Shown piece by piece: positions 21,189-29,648 of a stretch of DNA of 64,000 nt. The translations under genes were made by a program, and so were the position numbers. Location of the stretch: contig CP167917.1 in NCBI GenBank assembly GCA_041504365.1, forward strand, positions 1,922,001-1,986,000. The letters are read 5' to 3'. Under the pieces are notes generated by a model. It saw nothing but the letters and a program-made list of their open reading frames with translations. It had not been told where the DNA came from and did not search any database. The number at the start of each line of letters is the position of its first letter. The first letter of the stretch is position 1. Origin of the DNA: Dryocola sp. LX212. GTDB taxonomy: Bacteria > Pseudomonadota > Gammaproteobacteria > Enterobacterales > Enterobacteriaceae.

Positions 21189-22388
21189 ATGAATCCCACT
21201 GCCCACGACTTTCTGCTTGTTGCTAAGGCACGGGAGCGCGCACAGCTCCAGGATCTGCTGCAAATAGGGCAGCTTACCGGGCGGATCGCGAAGCTGGTCC
21301 ATATGCTACAGCGTGAACGCGGAGCCTCCAATATCTGGCTGTGTTCTGGGGGACGTCAGTTTGGCGAAGTACGTCTCGTTTATGCGCGGGAAGTTGACCA
21401 GCAAATTGCCTGCTTTCAGCAGAGCCTGCTGCAGCCGGAATATCTTCCCGGCAGCGGGCTGGTCGCCAGCCTCGCCTGCGCGCTGTACTCGCTTGAGCAG
21501 CTTGCGGCGCTGCGCGAGCGAATCGCCAGCCGGCAAATTGACCCTTTCGACGCCATGGAGCAGTTCAACACCACGCTGAGGCATTTACTGTGCATCGTCC
21601 CGCAAACCAGCAACGTGGTGGACGAACCGGGCGTGGCGCAGGCGCTGGCCACCTTATTCAGCTTTATGCAGGGCAAGGAGCTTGCAGGGCAGGAGAGGGC
21701 AATTGGCGCGCTCGGCCTCATCCGGGGCGAATTTGACGAATCGCTGCGCCAGCAGCTGGTGGACAGAATCGACGGCCAGCAGCACTGTTTTGACACCTTC
21801 TACAGCATGGCGGACGAGCCGCTGCGCGAACGGTATCGTCGCTGCGCCGAACCCTGCCGGGAAATGGAGCAGCTCAGGCGACAGGCCTGCACGAGGCTTA
21901 ACCGCGCAGAGGATGCGTCAGCGCTTGTTTCACGCTGGTTCACGCTGCTGACAGCCCGCATTGATGCGCTGAGGGACATAGAAGAAATGCTAATCCACAA
22001 CGTTCTGGCTCAGGCACAGCGCGCGCTGGGGCAGGCGCTTAAAGAGCCGGATATCAGCGACGACGTGATGGCGAATTTCATCGCGGGAGTGAAAGAGTTC
22101 CGGCCAGGCGAGCATTATCTCGACCGCCATCTGCTGGTGCTTGTCCGCCAGCAGGCGCAGCAGCTTGAGTCTATGGCCCGCAGGCTCGCCTCGCTGGAGA
22201 CGACGCTCGCTGAACGCAAGGTTATCGAAAAGGCGAAAGGGCTGCTGATCCGCCATCAGGGCTACAGCGAAGAGCAGGCCTGGCAGGCGCTACGTAAAAT
22301 GGCGATGAATCAGAATAAGCGCATGGTTGAAGTGGCTGGCGCGATGGTAGCCGTGGCAGACATCTGGACATTACCCCCAAAGGAGTAG
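21189..22388 (+). CDS. nasR: Nitrate/nitrite-responsive transcription antiterminator NasR
   Basis: 399 residues, close to K. oxytoca NasR. The N-terminal NIT sensor domain (about 30-290) binds nitrate or nitrite and includes the LVHMLQRERGASNIWL segment. The C-terminal ANTAR RNA-binding domain (about 335-390) shows the family pattern LAERKVIEKAKGLLIRHQG and YSEEQAWQALRKMAMNQNK. When nitrate is bound, NasR binds the nasF leader RNA and prevents the terminator from forming. The leader with its hairpin and terminator lies just downstream at 22504-22602. Start: ATG at 21189 after AGGAGCG. Confidence 0.95.
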   Translation: MNPTAHDFLLVAKARERAQLQDLLQIGQLTGRIAKLVHMLQRERGASNIWLCSGGRQFGEVRLVYAREVDQQIACFQQSLLQPEYLPGSGLVASLACALYSLEQLAALRERIASRQIDPFDAMEQFNTTLRHLLCIVPQTSNVVDEPGVAQALATLFSFMQGKELAGQERAIGALGLIRGEFDESLRQQLVDRIDGQQHCFDTFYSMADEPLRERYRRCAEPCREMEQLRRQACTRLNRAEDASALVSRWFTLLTARIDALRDIEEMLIHNVLAQAQRALGQALKEPDISDDVMANFIAGVKEFRPGEHYLDRHLLVLVRQQAQQLESMARRLASLETTLAERKVIEKAKGLLIRHQGYSEEQAWQALRKMAMNQNKRMVEVAGAMVAVADIWTLPPKE

Positions 22389-22389
22389 C

Positions 22390-22428
22390 TGCACAGAGAG
22401 TGGGCATTTGATGCATTTTCCTGGTGCG
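22390..22428 (+). promoter_or_regulatory. Tandem NtrC-like sites upstream of nasF
   Basis: Two 17-mers resemble the NtrC consensus TGCAC-N7-GGTGCA: TGCACAGAGAGTGGGCA (22390-22406) and TGCATTTTCCTGGTGCG (22412-22428). Their centres are 22 bp apart, two helical turns, and lie about 85-107 bp upstream of the predicted start. This matches the known nitrogen-limitation control of nas operons; occupancy is inferred. Confidence 0.6.
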
Positions 22429-22477
22429 TTTTGACTCGCGTGAAGCATCATAATGCCGAATTATCGCGTTTATAAGC

Positions 22478-22493
22478 TGGCACGCGGGTTGCA
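22478..22493 (+). promoter_or_regulatory. Sigma-54 promoter of nasFEDCBA
   Basis: TGGCAC-GCGGG-TTGCA, a near-perfect -24/-12 element (GG at 22479-22480 and GC at 22491-22492, 10-bp spacing). Transcription should start near 22504. Together with the NtrC-like sites it implies RpoN/NtrC-dependent expression under nitrogen limitation. Confidence 0.85.
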
Positions 22494-22503
22494 TTACTCC
22501 TTT

Positions 22504-22548
22504 AACAATATGGTTTTCTCAGGCTTCCCCAACGGCGGGGCGGGCCTG
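22504..22548 (+). ncRNA. nasF leader RNA antitermination hairpin (NasR/ANTAR target)
   Basis: The hairpin CAGGC-TT-CCCC-AACGGC-GGGG-CGG-GCCTG (22520-22548) has a six-base loop with A at position 1 and G at position 4, the signature of ANTAR-bound hexaloops. It directly precedes the terminator at 22560. A second ANTAR hairpin, as in other systems, is not obvious between the predicted start and 22520. Role assigned by analogy with K. oxytoca nasF. Confidence 0.7.
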
Positions 22549-22559
22549 GCCGGACAAAG

Positions 22560-22602
22560 GCGTCCTTCAGTGTATTCCCACACTGACGGGCGCTTTTTTT
22601 TT
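22560..22602 (+). terminator. Attenuator terminator in the nasF leader
   Basis: GCGTCCTTCAGTGT, loop ATTCCC, ACACTGACGGGCGC: 13 of 14 positions pair (one G-U), followed by a run of nine T. It sits between the sigma-54 promoter and nasF, so it would block transcription unless NasR antiterminates. Confidence 0.9.
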
Positions 22603-22624
22603 ACTTTTTTTCAGGAGCAGGCAG

Positions 22625-23875
22625 ATGGGTGTTAACGCAACAACGCTTTCCCGCCGACGATTCTTACAGGCAGGCGCCGCGCTGGGCGGGGCTTATTTAC
22701 TGCCTGGCCTGATGAATGCCGCATGGGCAGCGGGCAGCGACGGGCCGGAGCAGGAAACGGTGAAGGTTGGTTTTATCCCGCTAACAGACTGCGCCTCCAT
22801 CGTGATGGCCTCGGTTAAGGGCTTCGATAAAAAACACGGCATAACGATTGTACCGAGCAAAGAGGCGAGCTGGGCGGCGGTGCGCGACAAGCTGGTCTCC
22901 GGCGAGCTGGATGCGGCCCACGTTCTGTACGGCCTGATTTACGGCCTTGAGCTGGGCATCGCGGGCAAACAGCAGGCGATGGCGAACCTGATGACGCTCA
23001 ATAACAACGGCCAGGCCATTACGCTTGCCATGGAGCTGACGAAGCAAGGCGTCTCCGATGCCGCGAGCCTGAAAAAGCTGATTGCCGCCAACGCGCCCGG
23101 TACTTTCACCTTCGCTCACACGTTCCCGTCGGGGACCCACGCCATGTGGCTCTATTACTGGCTGGCCGCCGCCGGGATCCATCCGTTCAACGACGTTCGC
23201 ACCGTGGTCGTCCCGCCGCCGCAGATGGTGATGAACATGCGTATCGGCAATATGAGCGGCTACTGCGTGGGTGAACCCTGGAACCAGCGGGCCATCAACG
23301 ACGGCATCGGCTTTACGGCGGCAACCTCCCAGTCCATCTGGGCCGATCATCCCGAAAAGATTCTGGGCACGCGCAGCGCATGGGCTGACCAGAATCCCAA
23401 TACCGCCCGCGCGCTGGTGGCATCCGTGCTTGAGGCTTCCCGCTGGATAGATGCCAGTGAGGCAAACCGCCGCGAAACCGCCAGCGTGCTTGCCGGGCGA
23501 GCTTACCTGAATACTAAAGTCGGCTACCTCACCCCGCGCATGCTCGGCGAATACGACAATGGGCTGGGTAAAAAATGGCACGACGACCACGGCATGCAGT
23601 TTTTCCGTGACGGCGAGGTGAACTATCCGTGGCTCTCGGATGGCATGTGGTTCCTGACCCAGCACCGCCGCTGGGGGCTGCTGGATAGCGATCCTGATTA
23701 TTTAGCCGTCGCCACGCGCATCAATCGTCTTGATATTTACCGGCAGGCCGCCGCGGCCGCAGGCAACGTAGCCGTGCCTGCCAGCACGATGCGCGCCAGC
23801 ACGCTGATGGACGGCAGCCAATGGGACGGCAGCAACCCTGCCGCCTACGCAGCAAGCTTCGCCATAAAACGTTGA
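22625..23875 (+). CDS. nasF: Nitrate ABC transporter periplasmic-binding protein NasF
   Basis: 416 residues, CmpA/NrtA family. It captures nitrate or nitrite in the periplasm for the NasED importer. The N-terminus is a Tat signal: SRRRFLQAG at residues 9-17 followed by a hydrophobic stretch and a cut near AWAAG, so the folded protein should be exported. Binding-domain blocks include KVGFIPLTDCASIVMA (about 43-58), THAMWLYYWLAAAGIHP and YCVGEPWNQRAI. A strong site (TTTCAGGAGCAGGCAG) precedes the ATG at 22625. First gene of nasFEDCBA; controlled by the promoter and attenuator just upstream. Confidence 0.93.
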   Translation: MGVNATTLSRRRFLQAGAALGGAYLLPGLMNAAWAAGSDGPEQETVKVGFIPLTDCASIVMASVKGFDKKHGITIVPSKEASWAAVRDKLVSGELDAAHVLYGLIYGLELGIAGKQQAMANLMTLNNNGQAITLAMELTKQGVSDAASLKKLIAANAPGTFTFAHTFPSGTHAMWLYYWLAAAGIHPFNDVRTVVVPPPQMVMNMRIGNMSGYCVGEPWNQRAINDGIGFTAATSQSIWADHPEKILGTRSAWADQNPNTARALVASVLEASRWIDASEANRRETASVLAGRAYLNTKVGYLTPRMLGEYDNGLGKKWHDDHGMQFFRDGEVNYPWLSDGMWFLTQHRRWGLLDSDPDYLAVATRINRLDIYRQAAAAAGNVAVPASTMRASTLMDGSQWDGSNPAAYAASFAIKR

Positions 23876-23883
23876 GGGGAAAT

Positions 23884-24771
23884 ATGATGAATCCACAGGC
23901 CCAAAAAACAGCAGAGCAAGACGCAGCGCCGCCGGTGGCGGAAGTGATTATCCTGCCGCCGGTAACGGTTCGCCGACGTAAACCGCGATGGCGGCAGACC
24001 AGCCAGAGCCTGCTGGAACGGCTGATCCCGGCAGGGCTGGGCATGGTGCTGCTGCTGGTCGGCTGGCAAATTGCCGCCGTCACCAGCAAAGGTTTCCCCA
24101 CGCCTCTGAGCACGCTGGACTCGGCCATTACCCTGTTTGCCGATCCGTTTTATGACGCCGGGCCTAACGATATGGGCATCGGCTGGAACGTGCTCGCCTC
24201 GTTGCAGCGCGTGGCGGTGGGCTTTGGCCTGGCTGCGCTGGTCGGGATCCCGGCAGGCTTTCTGATTGGCCGTTTCACCTTTATGGGCAGAATGTTCAAC
24301 CCGGTCATCGCCCTGCTGCGGCCGGTCAGCCCGCTGGCCTGGCTGCCTATCGGCCTGCTGCTGTTCCAGAAGGCCGAGCCGGCCTCGGGCTGGACCATTT
24401 TTATCTGTTCGATCTGGCCGATGATCATCAACACCGCCGAAGGGGTAAAGCGCATCCCGGAGGATTATCACAACGTGGCGCGCGTGCTGCAGCTTTCCGA
24501 GTGGACGGTGATGCGCCGCATCTTATTCCCTGCGGTCCTGCCCGCCGTGCTGACCGGCGTCCGGCTCTCCATCGGCATCGCCTGGCTGGTGATCGTGGCG
24601 GCGGAAATGCTCACAGGCGGGCTGGGGATCGGCTTCTGGATCTGGAACGAGTGGAACAACCTCAACGTCGAAAACATCCTGATTGCGATTGTCATCATCG
24701 GCGTGGTGGGGCTGCTGCTTGAGCAGGGGCTGATGTGGCTCGCCCGCCGCTTCAGCTGGCAGGAAAAATAA
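23884..24771 (+). CDS. nasE: Nitrate ABC transporter permease NasE
   Basis: 295 residues from the ATG at 23884 (second ATG at 23887). NrtB-type permease of the BPD-transport family: a cytosolic N-terminal stretch, then about six membrane segments from residue 45 on (LIPAGLGMVLLLVGWQIAA). The coupling EAA-like loop is EDYHNVARVLQLSEWTVMRR (about 196-215), which docks to the ATPase. It starts 8 bp after nasF and ends 10 bp before nasD, consistent with one transporter operon. Confidence 0.92.
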   Translation: MMNPQAQKTAEQDAAPPVAEVIILPPVTVRRRKPRWRQTSQSLLERLIPAGLGMVLLLVGWQIAAVTSKGFPTPLSTLDSAITLFADPFYDAGPNDMGIGWNVLASLQRVAVGFGLAALVGIPAGFLIGRFTFMGRMFNPVIALLRPVSPLAWLPIGLLLFQKAEPASGWTIFICSIWPMIINTAEGVKRIPEDYHNVARVLQLSEWTVMRRILFPAVLPAVLTGVRLSIGIAWLVIVAAEMLTGGLGIGFWIWNEWNNLNVENILIAIVIIGVVGLLLEQGLMWLARRFSWQEK

Positions 24772-24781
24772 GGGGATAACC

Positions 24782-25570
24782 ATGAAAAAAATCATTCAGC
24801 TGCAGAACGTCAGCCAGCGTTTCTCCACCGCCAGCGGTGAGTTTCTGGCCTTAAGCAACGTCAGTTTCGATATCCATGAGGGGGAAACCATCAGCCTTAT
24901 CGGCCACTCCGGGTGCGGCAAGTCCACGCTGCTTAATCTGATTGCGGGCATTACGCTGCCTTCCGAAGGCGGGCTGCTGTGCGACAACCGGGAGATAGCA
25001 GGCCCGGGCCCGGATCGCGCAGTGGTCTTTCAGAACCACTCTCTGCTGCCGTGGATGACCTGTTTTGAGAACGTTGAGCTGGCGGTGGACAAGGTTTTCA
25101 GCCGCACCATGAGCCGTGTCGAACGCCGGGAGTGGATCGTGCACAACCTGGAACGCGTGCAGATGGGCCACGCGATAAACAAACATCCCGGGGAGATTTC
25201 CGGCGGCATGAAGCAGCGGGTGGGCATCGCGCGGGCGCTGGCCATGAAGCCGAAGGTTCTGCTGATGGATGAGCCTTTCGGCGCGCTGGACGCGCTGACC
25301 CGGGCGCATCTCCAGGATACGGTGATGCACATCCAGCAGGAGCTGCAAACGACCATCGTACTGATAACGCACGACGTGGACGAAGCCGTGCTGCTCTCTG
25401 ACCGCGTGCTGATGATGACCAACGGCCCGGCGGCTACGGTTGGCGAGACGCTGCACGTTGACTTGCCTCGACCACGCAACCGGGTTGCCCTTGCGGAGGA
25501 CGGACGCTACCACCTTCTGCGCCAGCAGGTGCTGCGATTCCTCTATGAAAAGCAGCCTAAGGCCGCCTGA
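24782..25570 (+). CDS. nasD: Nitrate ABC transporter ATP-binding protein NasD
   Basis: 262 residues, a complete ABC ATPase. Walker A is GHSGCGKS (about 41-48), the Q-loop VVFQNHSLLPWM follows, the signature is ISGGMKQR (about 139-146), Walker B is VLLMDEPFGALDA, and the switch His is in LITHDVDEAV. It powers NasF/NasE-dependent nitrate uptake at the inner membrane. Note the naming: in the nas system nasD is the ATPase, not nitrite reductase as in Bacillus. The stop is 10 bp before the next start. Confidence 0.93.
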   Translation: MKKIIQLQNVSQRFSTASGEFLALSNVSFDIHEGETISLIGHSGCGKSTLLNLIAGITLPSEGGLLCDNREIAGPGPDRAVVFQNHSLLPWMTCFENVELAVDKVFSRTMSRVERREWIVHNLERVQMGHAINKHPGEISGGMKQRVGIARALAMKPKVLLMDEPFGALDALTRAHLQDTVMHIQQELQTTIVLITHDVDEAVLLSDRVLMMTNGPAATVGETLHVDLPRPRNRVALAEDGRYHLLRQQVLRFLYEKQPKAA

Positions 25571-25580
25571 GGAGCCGACC

Positions 25581-28500
25581 ATGAAGCAACGCCTGCTTGT
25601 TATCGGCAACGGCATGGCGGCTGTCCGCCTGGTGGAACAGCTCACCTCGCTGGCGGCCGACCGGCTGGAGATCACGGTATTTGGTGAGGAGCCAACGCTG
25701 AGCTACAACCGCATCCTGCTGTCGCCGGTTCTGGCAGGAGAGAGGCCTGCCGCCGCGACGCAGTTGCACGACCAGGCCTGGTATCAGGAGCGGGGCATTA
25801 ATTTGTTGTTCGGTGAGGCCGTTCTTTCAGTTTCTACCGCCGACAAAACTGTTCGTACTTCCCGACGCAGCATGGAGTACGACGAGCTGGTATTTGCCAC
25901 GGGCTCGCTGCCCTTTATCCCGCCGATCCCCGGCCATGCTCAGCCTCACGTCCACTGTTTCCGCACCCTGGCGGACGTCGAGGCGATATTGCGCGGGGCG
26001 GGGAACGTGGCGGTGTTGGGCGGAGGCCTGCTTGGGGTAGAAGCTGCCGCGGCCTTAAACGCGCGGGGTATCCCCGTCACGCTTATCCACCGCCAGCCCT
26101 GGCTGATGGATCTTCAGCTTAACCAGCAGGCGGGACTGCTGCTGGAAGAGTCTTTAACGGCCCGCGGCATTGTGAGCGAATTGAACTGCGGCATTGAAAG
26201 CATCGGCAATGACCGCGTACTGCTCAGCAATGGCCGCGAGCTGGCTGCCGGACGGGTCGTTATCGCCACCGGCGTCAGGCCGAATATCTCCCTTGCGCAG
26301 AAAAGCGGCGTGCCCTGTGAACGGGGGATTCGCGTTGACGCCCAGCTGCGCAGCCAGATCCCACACGTCAGCGCGCTGGGGGAATGCTGTGAGATTGACG
26401 GGCAAACCTGGGGGCTGGTGGCTCCCTGTCTGCAGCAGGCCGACGTGCTCGCCGCAAGGCTGGCGGGATTGCCTGTCGCTGATTTCAGCTATCAGGATCG
26501 CGGCACGCGGCTCAAGGTCAGCGGCATTCCATTATTTTCAGCGGGCGACTTAAGCGAGCGGCCCGGCACCCGGATTCTGACGGCGTTCGATCCTCTTTCC
26601 CGACACTACCGCTGCCTGCATCTGCGCGATGACAGGCTCACCGGCGCGCTGCTGATGGGTGACATTCAGTCCGCCAGCGCCCTGACAGACGTGCTTCTGA
26701 ACGCGGCTCCCGTTACTCCGGGCGTCCTGTTTGACGACTTTACCCACCAGATGCAGCCGCGGGCTGCCGGAGATGGCGACATGAAAAAATCAACGCTGGT
26801 AGTGATTGGGCACGGCATGGTCGGGCATCACTTCCTCGAACAGTGCGTCGCGCTGAATTTACATAAAACGCACCATATCGTGGTGTTCGGGGAAGAACGC
26901 CATCCGGCCTACGACCGCGTGCATCTTTCCGAATACTTCTCCGGGCGCAGCGCGGAGTCGCTGTCTATGGTGCAGGGAGATTTCTTTGCCGAACACGGTA
27001 TTGAACTGCGCAGCCACACCGGCATCGTGGAGATCGATCGCCAGCAGCGTCTGGTACGGGATAGCGAAGGGCATGAAACGTGGTGGGACAAGCTGGTGCT
27101 GGCAACCGGCTCCTGGCCATTTGTGCCGCCGGTACCCGGCAATGATTTACCCGGCTGCTTTGTCTACCGCACGCTCGACGATCTGGATGCCATTGCGGAG
27201 CGCGCGCGCGGCGCCTCGCGTGGCGTGGTCATCGGCGGAGGGCTGCTGGGACTGGAAGCCGCTAACGCCCTCAAACAGCTCGGTCTGGAGACATACGTCG
27301 TGGAGTTTGCGCCAAACCTGATGGCCGTCCAGCTCGATAACGACGGGGCCGCCATGCTGCGCGCGAAAATTTCCGACCTCGGCGTCAGGGTGCTGACCGG
27401 CAAGGCGACGACGGTGATCACCGAAGCCGAAGGCCTGCGGCTCAGTTTTGCCGACGGAGAGAGTCTGGATACCGATCTGATCGTTTTCTCCGCAGGTATT
27501 CGCCCGCAGGACAAGCTGGCGGGCGGCTGCGGGCTGGCGCTGGGTGAGCGAGGCGGCATTGTCATTAACGACAGCTGCCAGACCAGCGACGACGCAATCT
27601 ACGCCATCGGCGAATGCGCGCTGTGGGAGGGCAAAATCTTTGGCCTGGTCGCGCCGGGCTACCAGATGGCGCGGGTGGCTGCGGCGAACCTTGCCGGGGA
27701 AAGCACGGCGTTTCGCGGCGCCGACATGAGCACCAAACTGAAACTGCTCGGCGTGGAGGTCGCCTCCTTCGGCGACGCTCACGGGCGCACGCCGGGTAGC
27801 CAGAGCTATCGGTGGACCAACGGCCCACGGCAGATCTACAAGAAAATCGTCGTTTCGGCGGACGGCAAAACCCTGCTTGGCGGCGTGCTGGTGGGCGACA
27901 GCGGCGAATACAGCCAGCTGCTGCAGATGATGCTCAACGGCATGGCGCTGCCCGCGCAGCCCGAAACGCTGATCCTGCCCGCCTCGCCGGGGGCGACATC
28001 AAAAACGCCTGGCGTCGGCGCTTTGCCTGATACGGCGCAGCTCTGTTCCTGCCACAACGTCAGCAAGGCGGCTGTCTGCGCGGCGGTAAACGGCGGCGCG
28101 GGGGATATGGCGGCGATAAAAGCCTGCACCAAAGCCGCGACGGGCTGCGGGGGCTGCTCCGCGCTGGTGAAGCAGGTAATGGAGTACCAGCTCCAGCAGC
28201 AGGGCGTAGAGGTCAAAAAAGACATCTGCGAACACTTCGCTTACTCCCGCCAGGAGATCTACCACCTGGTGCGGGTCAACCATCTGCATACTTTTGACCA
28301 GCTCATCAGCCGCTACGGGCAGGGACACGGCTGTGAAATCTGTAAGCCGCTGGCGGCGTCGGTGCTGGCATCCTGCTGGAATGAATACCTGCTCAAGCCG
28401 GCCCATTTGCCGCTGCAGGATACCAACGATCGCTATTTCGCCAACATTCAGAAAGACGGCACCTATTCCATCGTGCCGCGCGTGCCCGCCGGGGAGATCA

Positions 28501-29648
28501 CGCCGGACGGGCTGATCGCCATCGGGCAGGTAGCGAAGCGCTATCGGCTCTACAGCAAAATCACCGGCGGACAGCGCATCGACCTTTTTGGCGCGCGTCT
28601 CGAAGAGCTACCTGCGATCTGGGAGGAGCTGGTGGCGGCTGGTTTTGAGACCGGCCACGCCTACGGCAAGTCGCTGCGCACGGTGAAATCCTGCGTGGGA
28701 TCGACCTGGTGCCGCTACGGGGTGCAGGACTCCACCGGGCTGGCGATTGAGCTGGAGAACCGCTACAAGGGGCTACGCTCGCCGCACAAAATCAAAATGG
28801 CCGTTTCGGGCTGCACCCGCGAATGCGCGGAGGCGCAAAGCAAAGACATCGGCGTCATCGCCACTGAGAAGGGCTGGAACCTCTATGTCTGCGGCAACGG
28901 CGGCATGAAGCCGCGCCACGCGGATCTGTTCGCCAGCGATCTTGACCGCGAAACTCTGATCCGCACCGTCGACCGCCTGCTGATGTTCTACATCCGCACC
29001 GCCGACCGGCTCCAGCGGACCAGCACCTGGATGGATAACCTCGAAGGTGGGCTGGAATACCTGCGCGACGTGGTGCTCAACGACAGCCTGGGCCTGGGCG
29101 AAGAGCTGGAGAAAGAGATGGCGGGCGTGGTGGCTACTTATCAGTGCGAGTGGCAGACCACGCTGAACAGCCCGGACCGCCTCGCGCTGTTCCGCTCTAC
29201 CGTTAACAGCGACAAACCGGACGAAGCCGTGCAGCGGCAGATGCTGCGTGGACAGCTGCAGCCAGCGGATGCTGAGCCGCGGCAACAGATTGTACCGCCG
29301 GTGAAACCGTGGCAGGCCGTCTGCGATATCAGCGCGATACCGGCGCAGGCAGGCATTGGCGCCCGGTTGGGGGATCTGCAAATTGCGCTGTTCCGCTTCG
29401 GCGAGGCGATTTACGCCCTTGATAACCACGAGCCGGGCAGCGTGGCGAACGTGCTCTCGCGTGGGATCGTAGGTGATGTAGCAGGCGAACCGGTGGTTAT
29501 CTCTCCGCTTTATAAACACAGGTTCCGCCTGCGCGACGGCCGAAGCCCGGACGGCGAGCTGGCGGTTCGCGCCTGGCCGGTGAAGGTAGAGCAGGGCTTG
29601 GTCTGGGTTGGGAGCCAGGCGCTGATTACGCGCGCGGAGGCATCATGA
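25581..29648 (+). CDS. nasB: Fused NasC-NasB: assimilatory nitrate reductase electron-transfer flavoprotein joined to NADH nitrite reductase
   Basis: One open frame of 1355 codons joins two proteins that are separate in the described K. oxytoca operon. Residues 1-400 are NasC-like, an FAD/NADH oxidoreductase that passes electrons to NasA. Residues 401-1355 are a complete NirB-type nitrite reductase, starting at an internal Met (ATG at 26781). That part has FAD and NAD domains (IGHGMVGHHFLEQ; VIGGGLLGLEAANAL), a BFD-like [2Fe-2S] domain (CSCHNVS, CTKAATGCGGC; about 822-860), the siroheme/[4Fe-4S] ligands CVGSTWC and CTREC (about 1037-1080), and a C-terminal NirD-like domain (LDNHEPGSVANVLSRG). 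GGAG lies 9 bp before the internal ATG, so NasB may also be made alone. The start at 25581 follows TGAGGAGCCGACC. nasA overlaps its stop by 4 bases. Confidence 0.88.
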   Translation: MKQRLLVIGNGMAAVRLVEQLTSLAADRLEITVFGEEPTLSYNRILLSPVLAGERPAAATQLHDQAWYQERGINLLFGEAVLSVSTADKTVRTSRRSMEYDELVFATGSLPFIPPIPGHAQPHVHCFRTLADVEAILRGAGNVAVLGGGLLGVEAAAALNARGIPVTLIHRQPWLMDLQLNQQAGLLLEESLTARGIVSELNCGIESIGNDRVLLSNGRELAAGRVVIATGVRPNISLAQKSGVPCERGIRVDAQLRSQIPHVSALGECCEIDGQTWGLVAPCLQQADVLAARLAGLPVADFSYQDRGTRLKVSGIPLFSAGDLSERPGTRILTAFDPLSRHYRCLHLRDDRLTGALLMGDIQSASALTDVLLNAAPVTPGVLFDDFTHQMQPRAAGDGDMKKSTLVVIGHGMVGHHFLEQCVALNLHKTHHIVVFGEERHPAYDRVHLSEYFSGRSAESLSMVQGDFFAEHGIELRSHTGIVEIDRQQRLVRDSEGHETWWDKLVLATGSWPFVPPVPGNDLPGCFVYRTLDDLDAIAERARGASRGVVIGGGLLGLEAANALKQLGLETYVVEFAPNLMAVQLDNDGAAMLRAKISDLGVRVLTGKATTVITEAEGLRLSFADGESLDTDLIVFSAGIRPQDKLAGGCGLALGERGGIVINDSCQTSDDAIYAIGECALWEGKIFGLVAPGYQMARVAAANLAGESTAFRGADMSTKLKLLGVEVASFGDAHGRTPGSQSYRWTNGPRQIYKKIVVSADGKTLLGGVLVGDSGEYSQLLQMMLNGMALPAQPETLILPASPGATSKTPGVGALPDTAQLCSCHNVSKAAVCAAVNGGAGDMAAIKACTKAATGCGGCSALVKQVMEYQLQQQGVEVKKDICEHFAYSRQEIYHLVRVNHLHTFDQLISRYGQGHGCEICKPLAASVLASCWNEYLLKPAHLPLQDTNDRYFANIQKDGTYSIVPRVPAGEITPDGLIAIGQVAKRYRLYSKITGGQRIDLFGARLEELPAIWEELVAAGFETGHAYGKSLRTVKSCVGSTWCRYGVQDSTGLAIELENRYKGLRSPHKIKMAVSGCTRECAEAQSKDIGVIATEKGWNLYVCGNGGMKPRHADLFASDLDRETLIRTVDRLLMFYIRTADRLQRTSTWMDNLEGGLEYLRDVVLNDSLGLGEELEKEMAGVVATYQCEWQTTLNSPDRLALFRSTVNSDKPDEAVQRQMLRGQLQPADAEPRQQIVPPVKPWQAVCDISAIPAQAGIGARLGDLQIALFRFGEAIYALDNHEPGSVANVLSRGIVGDVAGEPVVISPLYKHRFRLRDGRSPDGELAVRAWPVKVEQGLVWVGSQALITRAEAS

